Assembly: GCA_910585895.1 (NCBI GenBank)
Contig: CAJUHY010000060.1
Location: forward strand, 1 to 15,948
From: an uncultured Lachnospiraceae bacterium
GTDB lineage: Bacteria; Bacillota; Clostridia; Lachnospirales; Lachnospiraceae
Reading direction: 5' to 3'
Length of the DNA stretch: 15,948 bases
The notes under the pieces are model-generated. The model was given only the letters and a program-made list of their open reading frames with translations, had not been told where the DNA came from and did no database searches. Position numbers and translations under genes: made by a program. Positions within the stretch are counted from its first letter, which is position 1; every line of letters starts with the position of its first letter. Below are positions 1-5,877 of this stretch, one piece after another.

Positions 1-13
1 GGGGGAGTGTAGG

Positions 14-46
14 AAAGTCCCAAGGAATTATCCTTAGGGACTTTTT
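14..46 (+). terminator. Intrinsic terminator of an upstream rightward gene
   Basis: AAAGTCCC followed by AAGGA (14-26) pairs with TCCTT (31-35) and GGGACTTT (37-44) across an ATTA loop, with one bulged A at 36. It runs straight into TTTTT (42-46), and a second run of eight T follows at 53-60. The T-tract lies on the + strand, so it would end a gene to the left of the window, converging on the replication gene. The same right arm can also pair with 64-74 (see findings). Confidence 0.65.
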
Positions 47-143
47 GGTAAGTTTTTTTTGTAAAAAAGTCCCTGAAACCATTGAAAAATAAGGGTTTTT
101 GATGGAATTTCAGTGTGTCACTTTGAATAAAAATATCATATTG

Positions 144-1292
144 TTATTGAGTGTAATATGATGTTGCTTTTGAGTAATCATTCAAAGTTTCCAGTATTTC
201 ATAGACTTTAGCAATGTCATTATTTTTATATATGTCATGCTCAATGGAAATGCTCAATAAGGCTTTTAAAGCTCTCTGGGCATTTCTATGTGGGTCTGGC
301 ATTTTTTTAAAGGCACTGCAAACCTGTTCAATGTCAAGGATATATGGGATCATTCCTGATTCTGACTTGTTCCTTATTTCCTGCATTACCTTGTGGTGCC
401 ATGTATTTTTGCTTTTTGTACGACATTCCACAATTAACCTTTTCAACTCCTTTTCCCTTGTGAGCTGCCAACTGTTGAACTTTTTCAATAAATTCTCATA
501 TATCTGTTGATTGAAGTATTCAGCTAATTTTTCCTGACTCAAATCTTTCCAGAAAGAGGACTCAAAGACAGACTGGATTTTCTTCCTGTTTTTCAGCTTT
601 AATTCAATGCGCAGGATTTCAATGCCATGTTCTATTTCCATCCCCTCATTTTTTAACTGCTCTGCCTTATCATAGAAGATGACTCCTACTGACTTGTTGC
701 TTCTTATGAAGGATTCTTCATGTATTATTTTTTTATGCCTCATTTTATCATAAGTGTTCAGCTTTCCCAGATGATTGTGGAAAAAGGACATGAGTAATCT
801 TAATACCCTGTTGTATTGGGAAAAGGCATTTGTTAAGAAGATATTTGTATTGATTTCTATGTAGTCAACTTTCATATAAAAATTATGTAAGACAATGCCA
901 TATTCAGAGTGGATGTATTCAAGAACCTGATGGATGTATGTATCATATTCTTCATAGGTCATGTTTTCCAGGTTGAATCCCTTGGCATTGGAAACACATA
1001 TGCTTAAGTACACATATTCAATAGGCATGTTGTTTCCACTGTTAGCACACCCAATTAACAAATCAGAAAAGATTTCATTATCTTTGATAAGGATTTTAGA
1101 GATTCCTGCCCCTGATTCTGGCATATACCTCTTACAAGGTATGAAAGAGTTTGGGGATTGGACAATTTCCACTCTTTTTGCCATAGACTGAAGCTTAATC
1201 ATGTCAATGTGTTCCACTGCAAAGCCTGATAACTTTAACTTATCAATCCCCACTCTTTTGATTGAATTTAGTTCTAAATTACTGATATTCAT
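144..1292 (-). CDS. Rolling-circle-type phage/plasmid replication initiation protein (pII/CRI or Rep_trans-like)
   Basis: A 382-residue protein. The start is taken as the ATG at 1292 because GGAAGGTGGG (1299-1308) sits six bases upstream; a GTG at 1394 would add 34 residues but has no ribosome binding site. The sequence shows features of the replication proteins of filamentous phages and related plasmids: VDYIEINTN near residues 142-150, VIFYDKAEQL near 204-213 and an EILRIELKLK block near 225-234, matching the usual Y-D-K and L-R-x-E-L-K-x-K motifs. Such proteins nick a double-strand origin to start rolling-circle replication; I could not assign the catalytic tyrosine or an origin with certainty. 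The gene is much more AT-rich than the chromosomal genes to the right and lies next to a small DNA-binding-type gene on the other strand, which fits a plasmid, phage or integrated element. Family-level assignment is moderately secure; the exact subfamily is not. Confidence 0.6.
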   Translation of the reverse strand: MNISNLELNSIKRVGIDKLKLSGFAVEHIDMIKLQSMAKRVEIVQSPNSFIPCKRYMPESGAGISKILIKDNEIFSDLLIGCANSGNNMPIEYVYLSICVSNAKGFNLENMTYEEYDTYIHQVLEYIHSEYGIVLHNFYMKVDYIEINTNIFLTNAFSQYNRVLRLLMSFFHNHLGKLNTYDKMRHKKIIHEESFIRSNKSVGVIFYDKAEQLKNEGMEIEHGIEILRIELKLKNRKKIQSVFESSFWKDLSQEKLAEYFNQQIYENLLKKFNSWQLTREKELKRLIVECRTKSKNTWHHKVMQEIRNKSESGMIPYILDIEQVCSAFKKMPDPHRNAQRALKALLSISIEHDIYKNNDIAKVYEILETLNDYSKATSYYTQ

Positions 1293-1298
1293 AAATAT

Positions 1299-1329
1299 CC
1301 CACCTTCCAGAATTTTTTGTTTTCTGGAA
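1299..1329 (-). promoter_or_regulatory. Hairpin abutting the ribosome binding site of the replication gene
   Basis: TTCCAGAA (1305-1312) and TTCTGGAA (1322-1329) form a perfect 8-bp stem with a 9-base loop. In the leftward mRNA the 3' arm ends in GGAA, the first half of the Shine-Dalgarno stretch GGAAGGTGGG; GGTGGG stays single-stranded beside the stem, six bases before the ATG. Likely roles are control of translation of the replication protein or an operator. The geometry is read directly; the function is inferred. Confidence 0.45.
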
Positions 1330-1588
1330 AATGGGAGATTTTTTAAGATTGGACAGATATTTTTACATATTTTTTCATGAAAAAGGTTACACACTTTTAT
1401 CAGTGTATGTAATTACTGAAAATGTTCCACAAAGAAAATCAAATGCCCTGCCATGTCCAACCTCTTCCTGATTCATTTCCATTGAAGCATAGACTGGCAG
1501 AAAGTATTTGAATATATGGCTTAACATTTTTGCAGAAACTAAGTGAAAAGATAATATTCAAAAAAGCCTATATGGTTTTAAAATCTTA
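1330..1588. other. AT-rich intergenic stretch between the divergent replication and coiled-coil genes
   Basis: With the replication gene starting at 1292 and the next gene at 1641, about 350 bases carry no convincing gene. Apart from the leader hairpin and the promoter described separately, I see no long repeat array or strong hairpin. A weak leftward -10-like TACACT lies about 110 bases upstream of the replication start, without a good -35. In rolling-circle elements the region near the replication gene often holds the origin, but no nick site could be recognised. Confidence 0.3.
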
Positions 1589-1597
1589 TGGTATAAT
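1589..1597 (+). promoter_or_regulatory. Extended -10 promoter for the coiled-coil gene
   Basis: TGGTATAAT gives a perfect TATAAT (1592-1597) with the TG of an extended -10. The hexamer 17 bases upstream (TATATG) is a poor -35, which extended -10 promoters tolerate. Transcription would start about 35 bases before the ATG at 1641. Confidence 0.55.
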
Positions 1598-1640
1598 TGA
1601 CTATATTGGAAGTTGAGTGCATGAAGAAAAGGTGTTTATT

Positions 1641-2036
1641 ATGGAACTGGAAGTTTTGAAGAATGAGCTGGAAATTACAAGGCAAAAATTGGAGTTGGCA
1701 AGCATGGATTTGTTAGCAAAGGAACAGGCAATAGAAAAGATGAATGAAACCATAGAAATCCTGAAATGGAGGGTGGAAGTGCAGGAATCAATGATTAACC
1801 AGGTAAGGGATATTTCTGAAAGATTGCTGGAAAAGGTAGAAAGCTGCCAGAGTCCTTTGATTGGTAAAAAGGAAATCATGTCTGTTTTTGATAAAGAAAG
1901 TGATTTTGCCCTTAGATTTCTAAAATTTGCAAAGGCTAACAAGTTTGGCTTGCAAGTTGGAAAAGAATATTTTATAAAAAGAGAAGAATTTGATAAGATG
2001 ATACATACCTATCTGGGATTGAAACTTGAAATCTAG
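1641..2036 (+). CDS. Small coiled-coil protein with a putative excisionase-like DNA-binding C-terminus
   Basis: A 131-residue protein of unrecognised family. The start is placed at the ATG at 1641 because AAGGTG lies six bases upstream; a GTG at 1617 would add eight residues without a clear ribosome binding site. Residues 1-68 are rich in Leu, Ile, Glu and Lys with heptad-like spacing, so probably a coiled coil that dimerises the protein. Residues 74-121 read like a short winged-helix or excisionase-type module: GKKEIMSVF, then a helix, then a GKEYFIKREEFDKMI segment resembling the wing and last helix of that fold. Its place beside a phage/plasmid replication gene and the same AT-rich composition suggest an accessory or regulatory protein of the element. 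Function is inference; existence as a gene is well supported by its promoter and ribosome binding site. Confidence 0.65.
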   Translation: MELEVLKNELEITRQKLELASMDLLAKEQAIEKMNETIEILKWRVEVQESMINQVRDISERLLEKVESCQSPLIGKKEIMSVFDKESDFALRFLKFAKANKFGLQVGKEYFIKREEFDKMIHTYLGLKLEI

Positions 2037-2044
2037 TCTTGCGT

Positions 2045-2070
2045 AATAAATGTGTCACATGACATTTATT
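2045..2070. repeat. 9-bp perfect inverted repeat after the coiled-coil gene
   Basis: AATAAATGT (2045-2053) and ACATTTATT (2062-2070) form a perfect 9-bp stem; the 8-base loop GTCACATG itself contains a GTCA/TGAC half-palindrome. It begins 8 bases after the stop codon of the coiled-coil gene. It has few GC pairs and only a short T stretch after it, so it is a weak terminator at best; a protein-binding site is equally possible. Confidence 0.4.
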
Positions 2071-2086
2071 TTAGATTGTTTATGAT
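2059..2086 (+). promoter_or_regulatory. Candidate promoter of the helicase gene
   Basis: ATGACA (2059-2064, five of six to TTGACA) and TATGAT (2081-2086, five of six to TATAAT) are separated by 16 bases. The -35 overlaps the inverted repeat, so a protein bound there could block it. Transcription would start about 80 bases before the helicase ATG at 2173. Confidence 0.4.
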
Positions 2087-2132
2087 GATTTGGTTATCAC
2101 AAAAACTGTTTGGACTGTTTTCCTAGTTTTTT

Positions 2133-2155
2133 AACTACACAAAAAACTACACAAA
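2133..2155. repeat. Tandem AACTACACAAA pair at the edge of the AT-rich element
   Basis: AACTACACAAA occurs at 2133-2143 and again at 2145-2155, a 12-base period, directly before the GGAGGA ribosome binding site of the helicase gene. It sits where composition changes from very AT-rich to chromosomal, so it may be an arm-type recombinase site or part of an attachment site. No integrase gene is in the window; this is positional inference. Confidence 0.35.
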
Positions 2156-2172
2156 TGGAGGAATTTCACAAT

Positions 2173-4036
2173 ATGGAGTATATCTTTGATAAGTCACAAA
2201 GTGAAGCAATTAGGCATTTTAAGGGAGCTTGCTTGTGCATAGCTGCACCAGGCAGTGGGTAAGACCACTGTTATCACACAGCGTACCAGAAACCTGATTT
2301 TAAATGAGGGAGTTGAGCCCTCTCATATTCTTGTCATCACGTTTACCAAGGCGGCAGCGGTGGAGATGAAGGAGCGGTTTTACCGCTTGATGGGGGGTAA
2401 GAAGTATCCTGTCACCTTCGGAACTTTCCATGCAGTCTTTTTTCAGATTCTTAAACACGCTTATGGGTTTCGCAGCAGCAATATTGCCGGTGAGGAGCAG
2501 CGTTTTCGTTTTATGCGCGAAATTGTACAGCATCTGCATCTGGAGTATGAAGATGAGAATGAATTTGTCAGTGACTTGTTAGGAGAAATCAGTCTTGTTA
2601 AAAATACAGGAATTGCTTTGGAGCATTATTACCCTAAAAATTGTGCCAAAGAGACTTTTGAACAATTATATCATTTTTATGATGAAAAGATGCGCAGGCA
2701 GCGGCTGATTGACTTTGATGACATGTTAGTATACTGCTATGAGCTGTTTGAGCAGCGGAAGGATATTTTGTCAGCCTGGCAGCGAAAGTTTCAGTTTATC
2801 CTGATTGACGAGTTTCAGGATATCAATAAAGTTCAGTTTGAAATTATAAAAATGCTTGCCAAGCCGGAAGATAATTTATTTGCAGTGGGAGATGATGACC
2901 AGTCTATTTACCGTTTCCGGGGAGCTAAACCGGAAATTATGCTGGGATTTGCCTCTGCTTATCCTGGAACAAAAAAGGTTCTCCTTGACGTCAATTACCG
3001 GTCTCCTATGGAAATCGTGGATTCTTCTTTATGTCTGATTTCCCATAATACCCAGCGGTTTGATAAACAGATTTCAGCGTGTACTGAGGGAAAAGAGGGA
3101 AAGGTATCTTATCATATGTGGACCGGGCAAAAGGAGGAAGGAGAGGGCATTATTGCGCAGATTTTGCAGGCAGTAAAATCTGGTTATGTTTATTCTGACT
3201 TTGCCGTGCTCTTTCGTACTAATACGCAGCCGAGGATATTTATGTCCCAGTTGATGGCATATAATATCCCGTTTTGTACAAGGGATAATATTCCGAATCT
3301 CTATGAACATTGGATTACTCGGGATATTTTAACTTACATACGTCTTGCCCAGGGAAGCCGCAGCAGGGGAGATATGTTAAGGATTATGAATCGTCCCAAC
3401 CGTTATATTACCAGAGAAAGCCTGGAGGAGGAGACAGTCTCTTTCGAGGTATGGGCTGATTATTTCTATGACAAGGACCAGCATTGGGTGGCTGAACGGA
3501 TTGAGCAGCTGGAAGCTGATTTGCGTGTCATCAGTCGGCTTGGTCCTTTTGCGGCGTTAAATTATATACGCATGGGAATCGGTTATGAAGCGTATTTACA
3601 GGATTATGCTGAGTACAGGAGAATCAGTGCAGACAGTTTAATTGATATTTTAGATGAACTGCAGGATGGGGCGAAAGCATTTGGGGATTATGAATCGTGG
3701 TTTGCGCATATGGAGGAATATACCAAAGAGCTGCAGAAACAGAAGCGGCAGCAGGAATTGTCCGGGGACTGTATTTCACTGTCTACGCTTCACAGCGCCA
3801 AAGGGCTGGAGTATCCGATTGTGCATATTCTGGATGTCAATGAGGAATGGATGCCTTATAAGAAAGCCATCTTAGAAGCTGATGTTCAGGAAGAACGGCG
3901 TATGTTTTATGTAGGCATTACCCGTGCCAGGCAGGAGCTTTATATTCACAGTGTGAAAAAAATCAATGGAAAAGAAGTGGATGTTTCCAGATTTGTGGAA
4001 GAGATGAAAGATAGGGAACAGCATAGAGAAGTGTAA
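2173..4036 (+). pseudogene. UvrD/Rep-family ATP-dependent DNA helicase with a frameshift in Walker A
   Basis: Superfamily 1A helicase of about 620 residues, shorter than full PcrA/UvrD. The natural start is the ATG at 2173, 10 bases after GGAGGA. The first frame reads a Q-motif-like FDKSQSEAI and then AAPGSG before hitting TAA at 2260-2262. Shifting +1 restores GKTTVITQRT and the rest is open to 4036. Later motifs are intact: ITFTKAAAVEMKER (Ia), GTFH (Ib), LIDEFQDI (II), VGDDDQSIYRFRGA (III), LDVNYRS (IV), LSTLHSAKGLEYP (V) and RRMFYVGITRARQEL (VI). The extra base is one G or the T in AGTGGGTAAG. A GTG at 2255 could restart translation but lacks a ribosome binding site and would lose the Q motif and half the P-loop. 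The rest shows no decay, so the mutation is recent, an assembly error, or a +1 recoding site. In the family these proteins unwind DNA 3'-5' in repair. Confidence 0.85.
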
Positions 4037-4059
4037 GGGATATATATTTTTGTGACTTT

Positions 4060-4109
4060 AAAGCCCCTGGGTAACTGCCATTGCATTGCAGTTGCAGCCG
4101 GGGGCTTTT
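4060..4109 (+). terminator. Terminator between the converging helicase and DUF1292 genes
   Basis: AAAGCCCCTGG (4060-4070) pairs with CCGGGGGCTTT (4098-4108), including one T-G pair, and an inner AACTGC/GCAGTT stem extends the hairpin. TTTT ends the right arm. It lies 23 bases after the helicase stop and before the end of the leftward DUF1292 gene, so it may serve both, though the T-tract favours the + strand. Confidence 0.75.
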
Positions 4110-4155
4110 ATCGTTTTATTGCGGCGTAGCCGGAGACATTTGTCTCATTACAAAA

Positions 4156-4500
4156 TTAATCGTCAAGTTCTTCCCATTCCGCTTCGTCAAGCAGTTCCTC
4201 GAAGCGGTCTGTTACAGCCTCGTATTCGTCGTCATCCTCAATGTCTTCCAAAGAGGGATTTCCTTCTTCATCTTCAAAATAGCGGTAGATGAAGACTTCT
4301 GTCTCTTCTTCATCGTCATTATCCTCGTCTTCTTCCGGCATAAGGACAATGTAGTTTTGGTCTTCGAGGTCAAAAATAGTAAGAATCTTGCATTCAACCT
4401 CGAGATTATTTTCCAGGGTCAAGGTGACGCGAAGATCTTCCATATCATCAAATTCATCGTCCGGAATGTTCGCGGGGTTTGTGTTTGGCTTGTCACTCAT
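4156..4500 (-). CDS. DUF1292 (YrzB-family) acidic protein
   Basis: A 114-residue, strongly acidic protein. The ATG at 4500 is chosen because GAGGTG lies six bases upstream; a GTG at 4509 falls within that site. The central part (DLRVTLTLENNLEVECKIL, then YIVLMPEE, then VFIYRYFED) matches the DUF1292 pattern of small proteins common in Firmicutes, whose role is not established. The C-terminus is a run of Asp/Glu ending in EWEELDD. The gene starts 27 bases after the HD-GYP gene stops on the same strand, so the two are probably one transcript. In many Firmicutes yrzB sits with yrrK and alaS; here it does not, so this is likely a paralogue or a rearranged locus. Confidence 0.8.
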   Translation of the reverse strand: MSDKPNTNPANIPDDEFDDMEDLRVTLTLENNLEVECKILTIFDLEDQNYIVLMPEEDEDNDDEEETEVFIYRYFEDEEGNPSLEDIEDDDEYEAVTDRFEELLDEAEWEELDD

Positions 4501-4527
4501 GGCAGGCACCTCATTCTTTCTAAAATA

Positions 4528-5616
4528 TTATATAATAGCCTGAATGTAAAGTTCAGGATGTTTCACAAGGTCAATACACTCGCCGGTGGAAAGGCGCAGC
4601 AGCGGACGGGAATGATGCACCGTATTATTCATGATGACCGTTCCGGTTGTGCCATCACTCAGCATCACTGTGTTGCCCATGTATGTATCAAGAATTCTTG
4701 TCATGAAAGTAATGATGTATTCGGCATCGTATTTCTCTAACCCTTCGCGCTCGAAAGCGGCGATTACCTCGAAAGCACAGTAGCCTTTGCGATAAGGGCG
4801 ATTGGAGGTCATAGCATCGTAGACATCGGCAATGGCAATGATTTTGGCAAAGTCGGGTATTTCATCGCCTTTTAAACCGGAAGGATAGCCGCTTCCGTCA
4901 CAACGTTCATGATGCAGTCGTGCAGTTTCCACAATCCGTTTATCCAAATTCTGACTGGCGAGAACTTCTGCCCCATTGATGGCATGTTTCTTAACTTCTT
5001 CGTATTCTTTAGGGGTAAATGAGGAAGGTTTTAAGAGGATATTGGGATCTATGGTGCATTTGCCAATATCGTGAAGAAGACCTGCGAGTGTCAGTACGTC
5101 TAAATCTTCAGCAGAGAAACCAAGCCATTCTCCCATCATGCGTCCTATCAATGCGACATTGATACTGTGCGCAAATGTAGTATCGTCAATCTGGCGCATA
5201 TTATGCAGCATGTCAAATACGGAGAGAGAGGTCAAGTTGTCTGCGTATAGTGTGCTAACCTGATTAATCAGGGCTCTGGATTCTACTGGAATATTTTCAT
5301 TCAGAAGATCATCAAAAGAAGACTCTAAATAGCGTGATTTTTCGTGATAATCTGATTTGAATGTGCGAAATTCCTCACTTTCCCTTACTTTCTGTGAGAA
5401 GGAGACAGGCTCTGTCCGCGGTGCGGAATCCTCATTGGCCGCAATATCGGAAGGTTCTTGGATATTTACCCATTCGATTCCATAAAATTCCAGCCGGGAA
5501 ACCTGCTGAGCAGTCAAAAGAGTATTGGCAGAGAGTATCATCTGTCCTGTTTTCGTGTACACGGGTGTAGCTGTGTATGTGCCTGTCTTAATGTCTTTTG
5601 TTGCTGTTTTAATCAT
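4528..5616 (-). CDS. HD-GYP domain protein, probable cyclic-di-GMP phosphodiesterase
   Basis: A 362-residue soluble protein. The ATG at 5616 follows GAGGAA by about eight bases. Residues 1-55 form a small N-terminal module of a kind seen before HD-GYP domains; residues 56-125 look like a linker. The HD-GYP core spans roughly 135-310: His150, the HD pair at 182-183 in LLHDIGK, His211, HHERCDGSGYP (235-245) and IADVYDAMTSNRPYR (262-276). All metal-binding residues expected of an active enzyme are present. The family hydrolyses c-di-GMP to pGpG or GMP and so controls motility, adhesion or sporulation-related behaviour. Residues 311-362 form a short C-terminal extension with no membrane segment. 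It leads a two-gene leftward unit with DUF1292 and shares its upstream region with the GH13-like gene. The input signal is not evident. Confidence 0.9.
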   Translation of the reverse strand: MIKTATKDIKTGTYTATPVYTKTGQMILSANTLLTAQQVSRLEFYGIEWVNIQEPSDIAANEDSAPRTEPVSFSQKVRESEEFRTFKSDYHEKSRYLESSFDDLLNENIPVESRALINQVSTLYADNLTSLSVFDMLHNMRQIDDTTFAHSINVALIGRMMGEWLGFSAEDLDVLTLAGLLHDIGKCTIDPNILLKPSSFTPKEYEEVKKHAINGAEVLASQNLDKRIVETARLHHERCDGSGYPSGLKGDEIPDFAKIIAIADVYDAMTSNRPYRKGYCAFEVIAAFEREGLEKYDAEYIITFMTRILDTYMGNTVMLSDGTTGTVIMNNTVHHSRPLLRLSTGECIDLVKHPELYIQAII

Positions 5617-5660
5617 ATGAAGTTCCTCATTTCTTTAGAGTAATTATCGTAACTTTATTC

Positions 5661-5682
5661 AGAACCTCAGGGTGTAGGTTCT
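5661..5682 (-). promoter_or_regulatory. Hairpin at the predicted 5' end of the HD-GYP mRNA
   Basis: AGAACCT (5661-5667) and AGGTTCT (5676-5682) are a perfect 7-bp inverted repeat around an 8-base loop. Given the promoter at 5692-5720, the leftward RNA would begin at about 5685, so the hairpin would be its very first bases. It could be an operator over the start site or a stabilising 5' stem. On the + strand it is followed only by CTTTTGT and no gene precedes it. Confidence 0.4.
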
Positions 5683-5691
5683 CTTTTGTAT

Positions 5692-5720
5692 AGAATACCA
5701 TAATTTTAAAAAAAATTCCA
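5692..5720 (-). promoter_or_regulatory. Candidate promoter for HD-GYP and DUF1292
   Basis: On the minus strand TGGAAT (5720-5715) and TATTCT (5697-5692) are 17 bases apart, with a TG giving an extended -10. The -35 is weak. An A/T run fills the spacer. Confidence 0.4.
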
Positions 5721-5795
5721 CTGTTATCCAGACAATTGTTACATAAATTTGGAGCAAAATATGAAACTACAGTTTCCAACTGTTGCAAAAAAACC

Positions 5796-5824
5796 TTTCC
5801 AAATCCTTTTTGACTTGTTATAAT
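5796..5824 (+). promoter_or_regulatory. Promoter of the GH13-like / TraX / DUF5662 unit
   Basis: TTTCCA (5796-5801) and a perfect TATAAT (5819-5824) are 17 bases apart, about 50 bases before the ATG at 5878. Upstream, GAAACT-AC-AGTTTC (5763-5776) is a short palindrome centred about 60 bases before the predicted start and could be a regulator site. Confidence 0.55.
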
Positions 5825-5877
5825 AAGAAGCAAGGAAACAGGAAACAGAGATTAGGTAGACAGCATAGGAGGAGCAT

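Noticed and set aside
1293..1394. Longer replication protein starting at GTG 1394
   Set aside because: No ribosome binding site, the added residues cover the leader hairpin, and the ATG at 1292 has a good site.
114..2058. TGTGTCAC octamer at 114-121 and 2051-2058 as element ends
   Set aside because: Eight bases only, with no similarity beyond them; could easily be chance.
2255..2257. GTG at 2255 as the true helicase start
   Set aside because: No ribosome binding site; the product would begin inside the P-loop and lack the Q motif, while 2173 has both a ribosome binding site and the missing motif in the other frame.
4081..4740. 219-codon rightward open frame opposite DUF1292 and HD-GYP
   Set aside because: It lies opposite two well-supported genes, has no recognisable domain, and starts inside a terminator hairpin.
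5627..5833. 68-codon leftward frame in the HD-GYP/GH13 intergenic region
   Set aside because: It covers both candidate promoters, has no convincing ribosome binding site and resembles no family I know.
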